From: Methanosarcina acetivorans C2A
Lineage (GTDB): Archaea > Halobacteriota > Methanosarcinia > Methanosarcinales > Methanosarcinaceae
Length of the DNA stretch: 64,000 nt
Reading direction: 5' to 3'
Assembly (NCBI RefSeq): GCF_000007345.1
Contig: NC_003552.1
Coordinates: forward strand, 4,402,001-4,466,000
The notes under the pieces are model-generated. The model made no database searches. It saw only the letters and a list, made by a program, of their open reading frames with translations, and was not told where the DNA came from. The translations under genes were made by a program, and so were the position numbers. Positions 35,679-44,721 of the stretch are shown here, piece by piece (the first letter of the stretch is position 1; every line of letters starts with the position of its first letter).

Positions 35679-36048
35679 CCTCCTTTTCAGTTCCCGAAAG
35701 TAAAGAACCCAAAAACATTACAGTTACCTCATTCTTATCTCTTCTCTTATTCCTTTTTTATTCCGAGCTTCTATTTTCTTTCCTGCCCGGAACTTTTATT
35801 TTCCTTTTTCCGGAGATTTCGTTTTTCCTTTTTCCGGAGATTTCGTTTTTCCTTTTTCCGGAGATTTCGTTTTTCCTTTTTCCGGAGATTTTATTTTCTT
35901 ATCAGGCCAGAAATTCTATTTCCCTTATTAGTCCGGAGTTTCAAACCCTCCTGATTCTCAGGACTCTGAACCCTTGAGCCTTTACAATCAAATGCCCATT
36001 TGTTTTTCTGAAAACTGAATGACAATTTGTATTCAGTATGATCAGTTT
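35679..36048. repeat. Spacer with 24-bp tandem repeat, about four copies
   Basis: 35800-35892 carries units of CCTTTTTCCGGAGATTTCGT(TTTT). No gene in the rest of the 370-bp spacer. Confidence 0.85.
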
Positions 36049-37476
36049 TTACTTGAGTTTCATTGTGAAAGATTTCCAAAAATTCCAGTACCAAGAAGTA
36101 GGCGGTTCTGTACTTGTGTTGGTGAATTTATCCGATTCGTTTTCAGAAGAAGGAGATGAAGAAAAACCAGCGGTTGAAGTATCATCAGTAACTGAAGTTT
36201 CATCAGTAACTGAAGCACTTCCGAAAACAAGACTTCCCAGGTTAGATGCATCTGTTCCATTGATGATTTGATTTAGTGTAAACTCCCCGAATTCATCTCC
36301 GACATTGAGAGTTCTGGCATTTGCATAATCGGCAAGCCAAATTCCATCAATCCAGACGATCCTTTTTTCTGACCCCACGAATAAATTTTTGACATGGACT
36401 TTCATGACAACAATATTGTTTTCACCCTGAACATCGTCAAGAGCAACAGTCCATGTCCTGTTGTCATCAGTATCCATTGAGACATTTTTATCGGCGATAT
36501 ATTGACCGTCCCTGGTAAGTTCAAGCCAGGCTTTCTCACTGTCAATATCAATCTCCCTGACCTCGAGAGCATAACCCTGACCGAGGTCGAGGATTTCACC
36601 GGCTTCGAGGACTTGCGTTTCATTGCTGTCAAGAATCAAACCGGTAAGCTTGTTAACATGCGAATCCCAGATATTTCCATCAGTGGGGAACAGCGGAACA
36701 TATTCCGCTCCAAATAAGTTGATTACCGGATACTGTTCATCAGACCAGCTATCGCACTCATAACCGGCAGCGGTAACATTACAGGTAAGGGCAGGTTCCA
36801 TATTGTTTTCGAAAACAAGACTTCCCAGGTTAGGTGCGCCTGTTCCGTTGATGATTTCCTTTAGTGTAAATTCCCCGAATTCGTCTCCGACATTGAGGGT
36901 TCTGGCATTTGCATAGTTAATAAGCCATATACCATCAATCCTGACGATGCAATTTTCTGCACCCACGAATATGTTGCTGACATAGACTTTCATGACAACA
37001 ATATCGTTTTCACCCTGAACGTTGTCAAGAATAACATTCCACGTCATGTTGTTATCAGTTTCAATCGAGATACTCTGGTCAGCTACATATTGCCCGTCTC
37101 TGGTTAATTCAAGCCATACATCCATATAGTCAATACTGATTTTCTTGACTTCGAGAGCATAGCCTTCACCAAGATATATTTTTTCTCCTTGTCCAAGTGT
37201 ATGTGTTTCATTGCTGTCAAGCATCAAACGGGCAAGCTTGTTAACATGAACAGCACAGATATTTCCATTAGTTGTGAACAGCGGAACGTATTCTTCTCCA
37301 CATAAATCGATTATCGGATACTGTTCATCAGACCAGCTATCGCACTCATAACCGGTAATGGTAACATTACAAATAGTGCTTCCATCGCTAACATTGTCTG
37401 CTGCACTTACAGTGCCTGCTGCAGCTGCAACAAAGACAGCAAGAGCAGCCAGTAAAACTGCTGTATGTTTCTTCAT
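36049..37476 (-). CDS. S-layer-domain (DUF1608-type) exported protein
   Basis: 475 residues. Signal peptide AVLLAALAVFVAAAAGTVSA. Two nearly identical domains of about 190 residues follow, each with ECDSWSDEQYP, VNKLxxLxLDSNET, GYALEV, WLELTRDGQYxAD and NARTLNVGDEFGEFTL, the repeat of Methanosarcina S-layer tiles. The end is a Ser/Thr-rich linker (TDETSVTDDTSTAGFSSSPS) and then WYWNFWKSFTMKLK; the expected membrane helix is missing. Either a secreted form or a C-terminally damaged gene. Confidence 0.9.
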   Translation of the reverse strand: MKKHTAVLLAALAVFVAAAAGTVSAADNVSDGSTICNVTITGYECDSWSDEQYPIIDLCGEEYVPLFTTNGNICAVHVNKLARLMLDSNETHTLGQGEKIYLGEGYALEVKKISIDYMDVWLELTRDGQYVADQSISIETDNNMTWNVILDNVQGENDIVVMKVYVSNIFVGAENCIVRIDGIWLINYANARTLNVGDEFGEFTLKEIINGTGAPNLGSLVFENNMEPALTCNVTAAGYECDSWSDEQYPVINLFGAEYVPLFPTDGNIWDSHVNKLTGLILDSNETQVLEAGEILDLGQGYALEVREIDIDSEKAWLELTRDGQYIADKNVSMDTDDNRTWTVALDDVQGENNIVVMKVHVKNLFVGSEKRIVWIDGIWLADYANARTLNVGDEFGEFTLNQIINGTDASNLGSLVFGSASVTDETSVTDDTSTAGFSSSPSSENESDKFTNTSTEPPTSWYWNFWKSFTMKLK

Positions 37477-37688
37477 TTTGTTCTTTTCTCCTTATTTTTT
37501 ACGAAGTGATTGAATATATTATGGGGTCTGCAAAAATCTAGAATCGCTTCCGCTAACCGTTGGTTGTTACCCATAAAGACCCGGAAAACATCAAGGTCTT
37601 TTATCAGAACCCCAAACGTTTGAAATTATTGCTAGATCTAAAAACATAAAGTGGGAAAAAATTCTTACCTGTTTCTTTATGAAATGGA

Positions 37689-39152
37689 TCAGGAAGTTGA
37701 GGAGGAATTCTCCTCCCCTCCTCCCTCAAGTTTTGCGAGTGCCTCCTCCGCAGAAGTTCTGACGTATCCGTATTCTTCCATATCCACGCTGATCCGGCGC
37801 AAACCTTCAATAGCTTCGGGACCACCAAGTTCTCCAAGGGCCCGGACTTCCGCAACCCGAACTTCACTTTCCCTTTCGGTCTCCAGAGCTTTGAGGAGAG
37901 GGGAAACAGCTCTTCTATCTCCAAGTTTTCCAAGTCCCTCCGCAGCAAACCGCCTTATCTTGTAATACTCATCCCCCAGCAGTAAAATCAGGGGCTCGAC
38001 TGCCCCCGGATCACCAATATCCACGAGGGACCTCACGACTTCTCTCTTTACATACCAGTCTGCAAGTTTAACGGAGCCAGCTTCTCTAACATCTTCATCC
38101 GAAGCTGCAGAAGCCCCTGAGAAGTCCGAAGTTTCAAGATGGAGAAGTTCTACAAGAGAAGCCACGGCTTCTTCACCTCCTGAATTGCCCAGAGCCCGGA
38201 TTGCAGCCATCCTCACATCCTCTTCCGGGTCTCCGAGAGCCTTGATAAGAGGCTGCTCTGTTAGAGAAGCTTCCTCACGGCCGAAACGCCCCAGGGCGAA
38301 AACAGCTGCCCTGCGAACTTCCTTGTCCCTATCATCCAGCATGCCAACAATGGGAAGTACAAGGTCTGGGTCCTGAATCCCTATAAGGGCATAGTTAGAA
38401 TCCGGGTTCTGAGTCCCTATAAGGGCATAAATACTGTTAACACGGACCGTTGGGTCTCTGCTGTCCAGTAATTTGAGAAGTTTTTCAACGGTTTCCTCAT
38501 CCCCTGACTCTCCTACAGCATCTGCCGCATATTCCCCGAGTTCTTCGTCACTAAAAAGCTCGATAAGAGGATCAACGGCCTTCGGGTCTCCAATAGCTCG
38601 AAGAGCAGATATGGAGCTCCTGCGTACTTCTTTATTATCTTGATCCAGAAACTCTAGAAGGGGGTCAACAGCTTCAGGAGCTTTCAATTGCTCAAGGGCA
38701 AAAATGGAACTGATTACTACCCTGTCGTCGTCGTCTTTGAGAAGCTCGATAAGTGGAGCCACGGCTTCTGCTGCTCCCAGGTTTCCGAGTGCTTCAGTCG
38801 AATTAATACGAACTTCCGGCTCAGGGTCCTCAAGAGTCTTTATAAGAGCTTTTGAAGCTCTGGGTTCTCCTATCCTCCCAAGGGAATAAGCGGCAAGGCT
38901 GCGAACCTGAGGATCCTCGTCTTTCAAAGCCTTTATCAGAGAATCAACCGAAGGCTCCCCTATATCGATAAGGGCATAAGCCGAAGCATAACCTACATCC
39001 AGGTCTTCATTCCCGAGGTTCCGGACCAGTTTATCCACCCTGGCCTCGAGAGGGTCCTTGCCAAGACAACCGGCACAGATTCCGGAGAACAAAAGCAAGA
39101 GAAGAAAAATTTTTGCATACCTGAAACCGAAAAGTTCACATCGCTTTACCAT
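37689..39152 (-). CDS. HEAT-repeat lipoprotein
   Basis: 487 residues. Lipobox FSGICAGC with the lipidated Cys at 29, then about 14 PBS-lyase-type HEAT repeats of about 31 residues (VRSLAAYSLGRIGEPRAS, VRINSTEALGNLGAAEA, VRMAAIRALGNSGGEEA). A binding scaffold anchored outside the membrane. Start ATG 39152 is 5 nt after the stop of the preceding gene with GAAGGTG suitably placed. Last gene of a three-gene operon with a CARDB-like protein and a membrane wHTH protein. Confidence 0.9.
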   Translation of the reverse strand: MVKRCELFGFRYAKIFLLLLLFSGICAGCLGKDPLEARVDKLVRNLGNEDLDVGYASAYALIDIGEPSVDSLIKALKDEDPQVRSLAAYSLGRIGEPRASKALIKTLEDPEPEVRINSTEALGNLGAAEAVAPLIELLKDDDDRVVISSIFALEQLKAPEAVDPLLEFLDQDNKEVRRSSISALRAIGDPKAVDPLIELFSDEELGEYAADAVGESGDEETVEKLLKLLDSRDPTVRVNSIYALIGTQNPDSNYALIGIQDPDLVLPIVGMLDDRDKEVRRAAVFALGRFGREEASLTEQPLIKALGDPEEDVRMAAIRALGNSGGEEAVASLVELLHLETSDFSGASAASDEDVREAGSVKLADWYVKREVVRSLVDIGDPGAVEPLILLLGDEYYKIRRFAAEGLGKLGDRRAVSPLLKALETERESEVRVAEVRALGELGGPEAIEGLRRISVDMEEYGYVRTSAEEALAKLEGGGEENSSSTS

Positions 39153-39157
39153 ATGCA

Positions 39158-40033
39158 TCACCTTCTCTCCTCTCCCGGAGGAAGTAACAACTCAGCAGAA
39201 GTCGATCCATTCTGCCACGTCGAACTCACATTAATCAAGAAACGATCCCCGCTCTTTCCAACAACAACATTCTTGACAGGCATATAGGATTCTCCCGAGG
39301 GATTTCCATGTGCTATTTCCACAACTGCGTAGGGATAATCCGGCCAGGTCCAGAGAGGAGTCTTGGTATACTCCCCCACATCATAAAGTTCAGAAGATGC
39401 AAACACCAGCTCTCCGGTCCTTTCGTCTGTCACTGTCAGGTTCACGGGTATGTCTTCTGCAGAACCTGATCCTTTGTTAATAAGGTAGCCGTAGATTCTG
39501 TAAACATCAGAAGTATTCCTGCTCTCGATTTTCCTGCTCTCGATTTCATATTCCAGCTTCAGGGAGAGATTTTCAGGAATTTCAGGAGTAGGGATCTCTA
39601 CAAGATAGGTACCTTCATCAAGAATCCTACCATCTCCAAGAACTTTCACCTTTACCGGGTATTCGCCTGGAAGTACATACCCAATCCATACGCTGACCGA
39701 ATTATTTCCAGGAAGGAGGTGGATCGGCGTCTCATGAGATACAAAGTTGACATCCCACGGGTCTTCGGAATCAGAGGGAATGAGCAATCCAGAATTGGGG
39801 TGAGCCACTCCGTCACTGCCCACATACGTATTCTCGGCTTCAATCCATACGTCCACAGGCATTGAACCATTATTCTGGAGCACTATATCCAGCTGTCCCG
39901 ACTCATGAACTCCAATGGGAGATGCGTTCATTTCTGCAATATGCACGTCAGTCCCTGTCCCGTAATACCAGAAAATTCCCAATAACAGTATAAGAAAGGC
40001 AGCTGAAAGCGTAATCAGAACATTTTTCTTCAT
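39158..40033 (-). CDS. Exported single-helix protein with CARDB-like domain
   Basis: 291 residues. N-terminal helix VLITLSAAFLILLLGIFWYYG acts as anchor or signal; then IAEMNASPIGVHESGQLDIVLQNNGSMPVDVWIEAE and NSVSVWIGYVLPGEYPVKVKVLG, beta-sandwich sequences like CARDB/COG1361, and a second sandwich (YRIYGYLINKGSGSAEDIPVNLTV). Its ATG overlaps the stop of the upstream wHTH gene by 4 nt. Function unknown; likely surface-exposed. Confidence 0.88.
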   Translation of the reverse strand: MKKNVLITLSAAFLILLLGIFWYYGTGTDVHIAEMNASPIGVHESGQLDIVLQNNGSMPVDVWIEAENTYVGSDGVAHPNSGLLIPSDSEDPWDVNFVSHETPIHLLPGNNSVSVWIGYVLPGEYPVKVKVLGDGRILDEGTYLVEIPTPEIPENLSLKLEYEIESRKIESRNTSDVYRIYGYLINKGSGSAEDIPVNLTVTDERTGELVFASSELYDVGEYTKTPLWTWPDYPYAVVEIAHGNPSGESYMPVKNVVVGKSGDRFLINVSSTWQNGSTSAELLLPPGEERR

Positions 40034-40659
40034 TTCATCTCCCCCTTCATTCCACCATCCCCTACAAGTCCTTCAGCTATCGAAATACAGTTAGTAAGTC
40101 CATACTTCTTCTTGTCTATTATGCCTCTCCGTTCCAGATTCATAAGGACGCGGGAGACCTTAGCCTTGGAAAAATCAAGGGAATTGACCAGTTCATTCTG
40201 GAGAATTCGCCCTCCTCTGTTCACAATCAATTCTATGGCTTTCCTTTCATCTCCCTCAAGGGCCTTTAAAAGAACATCCGTAGGATCAATATCCGGCCCA
40301 GAGGGCAAAGCCCCCTCTGAGGGAAAAGCATCCCCCGAGGGAGTATTGTAAGGAAAGACTTCGATATTCTCCTCAAAAGCGGATTCTACTGTAGCATTGA
40401 CATTTGTTAACTCTCCTGCGGGCCCCTGTAAAGGATAAAATGACCCTGAAACCCCCAGAGACAGTAAAACCTGGGTCAGAGCCAGACCACCGAAAAAACC
40501 GGAAAAAAAGAGAATATACGCTTCTTTTACCGTGTACACATATGGTATATCTATAACCTTGAATGCGTCCCCATCAAGCTGGATCACCACTGGAGTGTCT
40601 TCAAGCAGAAGATCAATGGCGACAATGCTTGACAGGAGCAGGATACCCACAGCCAGCAC
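40030..40659 (-). CDS. Membrane-anchored winged-helix protein
   Basis: At least 209 residues. Two N-terminal helices (AVGILLLSSIVAIDLLL; AYILFFSGFFGGLALTQVLLSL) flank a short external loop, a linker rich in Pro/Asp/Ser follows, and the C-terminus is a MarR-like winged helix: IELIVNRGGRILQNELVNSLDFSKAKVSRVLMNLERRGII. The GTG at 40659 has no ribosome binding site, while GAGGTGG stands exactly 7 nt before an in-frame ATC at 40680 that would add QERKRF. First gene of the cassette with the CARDB-like and HEAT lipoproteins. Confidence 0.85.
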   Translation of the reverse strand: MLAVGILLLSSIVAIDLLLEDTPVVIQLDGDAFKVIDIPYVYTVKEAYILFFSGFFGGLALTQVLLSLGVSGSFYPLQGPAGELTNVNATVESAFEENIEVFPYNTPSGDAFPSEGALPSGPDIDPTDVLLKALEGDERKAIELIVNRGGRILQNELVNSLDFSKAKVSRVLMNLERRGIIDKKKYGLTNCISIAEGLVGDGGMKGEMK

Positions 40660-40680
40660 GAATCTTTTTCGTTCCTGGAT

Positions 40681-41029
40681 CGTACTACCACCTCATTAAC
40701 TACCTCCAGTATGTACGAAACAAATGTTATAATTTTAGTTTAACCTGACCCCGAGACGTCTCAGAATTCCGAGACCACCGGTGGAAGATAGCGAAAAATA
40801 TTTTGGGCTGGTATATTGAAAAATAAGAGGATTTATCTCTGGTGAGATGAAAAATAAGCCAAGACAATGAATAAATCGAGCACGTAAATAGGCAGGCAAA
40901 TGGGTCTAGCAAATAAACAGACATATTAAGGGTAGGTTAAGAAAAACATAGGAAGAAAAAAGACCAGTCATGATAAAGGTAATCAACCATATCATTTATT
41001 CTTCAAGATATCAGTTTTTCGTCAGAGTA
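40681..41029. other. Intergenic spacer
   Basis: About 350 bp; nothing recognised apart from the ribosome binding site described for the wHTH gene. Confidence 0.4.
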
Positions 41030-41776
41030 TCAGTTTTTCTTCAAAGTAAGTCGCATATCAACTGCAAAAGCTCCCTTTCCCTCTTCCAGAACCATCATGG
41101 GATTGATCTCAAATTCCTCAATTTCCGGAAAATCGCAGACAAGCTTTGAAACTCTTAAAATGGCATCAACCAGGGAAGTAATATCCAAAGGCTTTTCCCC
41201 CCTGGCTCCGGCAAGGAGAGGGTAGGTTTTGATTCCTGTGACCATCCCCCTTGCTTCTTCTTCGCCCACGGGGGCAATTGCAAACTGCACATCCTTGAGG
41301 ATCTCGACATAAACCCCCCCAAGCCCGAACATCAACATGGGCCCAAAGGTTGGATCGCGGACCATCCCGATAATTGCTTCTTTTCCGCCTGAGAGCATTT
41401 GCTGCAGCTGGACACCTTCAAGAACCGCATCAGGCTTTTTTTCAGGGATGTTTTCCATCATTTCACGATAGGCAACCCGCACCTCATCTCCGTGTTTCAA
41501 GGAGAGCCTGATCCCTCCGACATCCGATTTGTGGGAAATCTGCGGAGAGACGACCTTCATCACCAGGGGGTAGCCTATTTCTTCTGCAGCTCTGAAGGCT
41601 TCCTCCTCGGTTTTTGCAAAAGCGGTCTGTACTGCAGGAATGCCGTAAGCTTTCAAGATGTCAAAAGATTCAAGGCCCAGCGTGCGCCGCTCAGCCTCTC
41701 GTGCAGCCCTGAGAATTTCAGCCGCTGCTTCCCTATTTACCCCTAACTCAGGAGAGATAAGATCAAGCGGTTTCAT
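41030..41776 (-). CDS. ADP-forming acyl-CoA synthetase, beta-type (ATP-grasp) subunit
   Basis: 248 residues. ATP-grasp_5 domain: [56 protein letters not shown], later [22 protein letters not shown] and EINPMMV. In the family this subunit carries the ATP/ADP site and a phospho-relay with an alpha subunit. No alpha subunit is encoded nearby, so the partner must be elsewhere. It lies 3 kb from ackA but is not in its operon. Confidence 0.92.
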   Translation of the reverse strand: MKPLDLISPELGVNREAAAEILRAAREAERRTLGLESFDILKAYGIPAVQTAFAKTEEEAFRAAEEIGYPLVMKVVSPQISHKSDVGGIRLSLKHGDEVRVAYREMMENIPEKKPDAVLEGVQLQQMLSGGKEAIIGMVRDPTFGPMLMFGLGGVYVEILKDVQFAIAPVGEEEARGMVTGIKTYPLLAGARGEKPLDITSLVDAILRVSKLVCDFPEIEEFEINPMMVLEEGKGAFAVDMRLTLKKN

Positions 41777-41810
41777 AATCATATAATATAGTCAGGACAG
41801 TTATTTACCT

Positions 41811-41940
41811 CACTATTCTTACCTTACTACCTCACTATTCTTACCTTACTACCTCTCTATTCTTACCTTACTACCTCTCTATTCTTACCTTACTACCTCT
41901 CTGTTCTTACCTTACTACCTCTCTATTCTTACCTTACTTA
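41811..41940. repeat. 20-bp tandem repeat, six to seven copies
   Basis: Unit CTATTCTTACCTTACTACCT with minor changes (CACTATTC, CTGTTC). Fills the gap between two convergently unrelated genes on the same strand. Confidence 0.9.
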
Positions 41941-42216
41941 TTCCTGTCCCGACTGATCTCCGGGTGATAAGGAAAGACAGGGTACACCCTTCTTTCTCCC
42001 CTTTGCGACCTCTGCAGCATTGGCAATAATCTCTATCTGATATCCTTTTTTGGATAGATTTTCAATCTGCTCGTCTGAAAGCAGCCCGTGAATCTCAAAC
42101 AGACAATCATCAAGCTGCTTTGCAGTTTTGCTAAAGACGTCAAGATCATGCAACCGCTGAAGATCACGCAGCAGATCCCACGTGCTGGCATGAATCCTGA
42201 CAATATAATAGCCCAT
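41938..42216 (-). CDS. Stand-alone homologue of the carboxypeptidase N-terminal domain
   Basis: 92 residues from ATG 42216 (MGYYIVRIHASTWDLLRDLQ). Aligns over its length with residues 1-75 of the adjacent M14 carboxypeptidase: VRI-A-T-xxLxxLxxLxxLD, then GLLSDEQIENLSKKGYQIEIIANAAEVA against GVLTDEQIKLVESAGYKVEVISDLSKVA. It looks like a detached propeptide-type domain. Such domains can fold or inhibit their protease; here that is inference. Confidence 0.75.
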   Translation of the reverse strand: MGYYIVRIHASTWDLLRDLQRLHDLDVFSKTAKQLDDCLFEIHGLLSDEQIENLSKKGYQIEIIANAAEVAKGRKKGVPCLSLSPGDQSGQE

Positions 42217-42380
42217 ATGACTCAGTCCTTCACCCAACGATGTTTATTTGGGAGTAAAGCGCTCGAAACTGCTAGTTAAGGGCAAGTTAGCGAGACAAAA
42301 CCCGTCACATTGCGGGTTTCTTTCTGGCCCGGTTTTTTATGCATCCTCGACAGAATATTGACAGAATATCATAACCCTGA

Positions 42381-43754
42381 TCATACCCCGACCATAACAC
42401 CCTTACCAGCCTGTACATCCGCACTGCTGCTCACGGCCCAGCAAAGTTCGCCCATCGCAGCGCAGACATCTTTGATGATATTGTTCATCTCACTAAAGGG
42501 TGGAACAAACTCCTGACCGAATTCTATTGTGTAGGTGTATACCTTCCTGTTCAACCCGTTCACGATATGGCGACTAAATACATAATCATCTGATGTCGCT
42601 GATGTAGGATAAAGCCCGACAGCCTGCTGGACGGTGTAGATCTTACCGCGGACGGCTGCCAGTGCCCCGTTCATGCGGTGAGCCAGGTTTACAGCCTTGT
42701 CCCGGTCCGGGGGGGATATGAACTCTCCGTAACGCGTATCGTTGGGAATCCCACGCTTTCCGTCATATACAGGATTCAGGAAGTTTTGTTCAGGATAGGT
42801 AGTCTGGTTATCGTCATCTCCCCAGCTGTACAGGATAAGTTCGCTGTAACTATGTATATCCACAAAGTAACCAATATTCTTGTATGTGTCGAACAAATAG
42901 CGCACATTGCGTGTCTCTGGCTCAGAAAATGCACCTTCCCCTTTATACGTGGAACTGGCCGGACTGGAAGAAGTCCCAATCCCACTGTCCCACAGGAAAT
43001 CGAAATTCCTGTTTAAGTCTACACCCGGCGTGGAAGGACTGACAGCGGTGTTCGGATTTCGGTTCTTGCGCCACCATACATCCTGGGTCTGGCTATAGTT
43101 CTTACCGTCCGGGTTCACATCAGGGAACACAAACAGATCAATGTTTTCAAGAATCGTGTGAACCTGATCTGCAGTGAAACTCTTTCCTCCGTAGGTTATC
43201 CCGTTGTTGGCACGGTAAGCATTGATAAGATTGACAAGGAAAGTTATACAGATATCCGAACCTCCCCACTCTCTTGCGTGCATACTGCCTGTGAACAATA
43301 CGCCAACCCGATTCGTATTTGTCCCGGCGCGAACACGGACAGCATGAGAGGTCCGATTCTCCCAGCTCTGATGCGGAAGTTCGATGAGGGTCACGAGATC
43401 TGGATGCAGGGCCTTGAGGTTGATAAGAGCAGATTCAACCTCATCCGCAGTCATGTAACCCAGTACGGCACGCTCTTCAAACCTGGAGACCCCAGGCGCT
43501 CCAGCAAAGCGATTAACTTGTGACACATCCTGTACTCTTTCCACAGCGACTTTTGAGAGATCGGAAATGACCTCCACTTTATAGCCTGCCGACTCAACCA
43601 GTTTAATCTGTTCATCCGTCAGGACCCCCGGAACCATTAAACGGTCAGTCTCCAACTTTTGTGCAGCGCGATACTTTAAATCAAGATCTAATCTCTCCAG
43701 CGCCCTTAACTCTTCAAGGGTTCTGGCGATTATCCGGACCGAATAGCTTGTCAT
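42381..43754 (-). CDS. M14 family zinc carboxypeptidase
   Basis: 457 residues. Domain order: N-terminal propeptide-like domain (1-75), linker, M14 catalytic domain. Zinc ligands in SMHAREWGGSD (H-x-x-E) and FVDIHSYSELIL (His); substrate-binding VDLNRNFDFLWD; catalytic Glu in YTYTIEFGQEF. No signal peptide is visible, which is unusual for this mostly secreted family, so either cytoplasmic or exported by another route. A free copy of the N-terminal domain follows 160 bp downstream. Confidence 0.93.
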   Translation of the reverse strand: MTSYSVRIIARTLEELRALERLDLDLKYRAAQKLETDRLMVPGVLTDEQIKLVESAGYKVEVISDLSKVAVERVQDVSQVNRFAGAPGVSRFEERAVLGYMTADEVESALINLKALHPDLVTLIELPHQSWENRTSHAVRVRAGTNTNRVGVLFTGSMHAREWGGSDICITFLVNLINAYRANNGITYGGKSFTADQVHTILENIDLFVFPDVNPDGKNYSQTQDVWWRKNRNPNTAVSPSTPGVDLNRNFDFLWDSGIGTSSSPASSTYKGEGAFSEPETRNVRYLFDTYKNIGYFVDIHSYSELILYSWGDDDNQTTYPEQNFLNPVYDGKRGIPNDTRYGEFISPPDRDKAVNLAHRMNGALAAVRGKIYTVQQAVGLYPTSATSDDYVFSRHIVNGLNRKVYTYTIEFGQEFVPPFSEMNNIIKDVCAAMGELCWAVSSSADVQAGKGVMVGV

Positions 43755-44044
43755 TTTAAATACCTCCCTTTGTCGTGGCGCTGTCGGCGAGCAGAAGACA
43801 CATAGTCATTTACATCATTTTCGCTACGGAACAACTGCCCGTTTGCCAGCACCTCCACGGCACGTCAAACATGCTCCTCATCAGGAAAAACAGGTTCACT
43901 ACGGACTGAAGTCGGCGACAAGCCGGTATTTTAAGTTCCTTTCGACAACATCAAAAATATAGCCTATTTTCAAGAAGGCTTTTTCTGGAACCCGACAGAT
44001 ACCCGGGAGAAATTCCGATTTACACCAGGCACGAATAAGCCAAT

Positions 44045-44191
44045 TCAAACAGCAAGCGATAACGCGGACGAAGTACCCAAAAACTGTCCGTACGGTTCCT
44101 GGAAGAATCGACCCAACGTGTCCTGTACCATATCCTGTACGAGATTAGTTGTAATTTCCATGCCAGGATTCCCATCACTATCGGATACCAT
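44045..44191 (-). pseudogene. Short coding remnant or very small protein
   Basis: From ATG 44191: MVSDSDGNPGMEITTNLVQD then QDTLGRFFQEPYGQFLGTSS to a stop. Protein-like composition extends upstream in frame (VQVGIEEPII) but reaches no start codon before a stop, and MQVKVQV sits in the neighbouring frame, as expected after a one-base shift. No family recognised. Confidence 0.35.
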
Positions 44192-44569
44192 AATGATTGG
44201 TTCTTCGATTCCGACCTGTACCCTTAACCTGTACTTTAACCTGCATCACCTAACCTGCATCACCTAACCTGTATCCCCGAAATAGATATGTTGATTTTTA
44301 TATAAATATACTTGTTATCGTATCAACAATCCAAATAATCAACAATTGGAAAATTTATCCTTGGTTAAGAATTTATTTTTCCTCACCATTTTTTGAACCT
44401 GATCCCTATTTTCAGATCACAGAGATACAGAAAAAACCAGAAATATGGTTTAATATTTGAAAAAATTACACCGAATTGTGTAAAAGGTGATAAAAATAAT
44501 TTAACTAAAATAAAATACAAAGTAGAATATAGGCAAAATAAAAGTATATTTAAAACTCAGCTGTAGAAA

Positions 44570-44708
44570 TAGAAATGGAAATAGAAATGGAAATAGAAAT
44601 GGAAATAGAAATGGAAATAGAAATGGAAATAGAAATGGAAATAGAAATGGAAATAGAAATAGAAATAGAAAAGGAAAAGGAAAAGGAAAAGGAAAAGGAA
44701 AAGGAAAA
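44570..44708. repeat. Purine hexamer microsatellite (GAAATG/GAAATA/GAAAAG)
   Basis: About 8 copies of ATAGAAATGGAA followed by GAAATA and then six or so GAAAAG units. Ends at the 3' side of ackA. Confidence 0.92.
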
Positions 44709-44721
44709 ATATCCTTTACCT

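Larger units (their letters stand above)
43755..44721. other. Long spacer with a possible relic and a microsatellite
   Basis: 967 bp. Contains a 48-residue frame (44045-44191, listed separately), small repeats of CACCTAACCTGCAT (44244-44272), and the GAAATG/GAAATA/GAAAAG repeat 44570-44708 downstream of ackA. No other gene seen. Confidence 0.6.

Noticed and set aside
35800-35892. 24-bp repeats considered as CRISPR or protein-binding iterons
   Set aside because: No spacers and pyrimidine-rich low complexity; no replication gene nearby to support an origin.
37651-37965. 104-residue serine-rich frame
   Set aside because: Shadow of the HEAT-repeat lipoprotein gene on the opposite strand.
41811-41940. 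Regular 20-bp repeats resembling a CRISPR array
   Set aside because: Units are contiguous without spacers, so it is a simple tandem repeat; no cas genes nearby.
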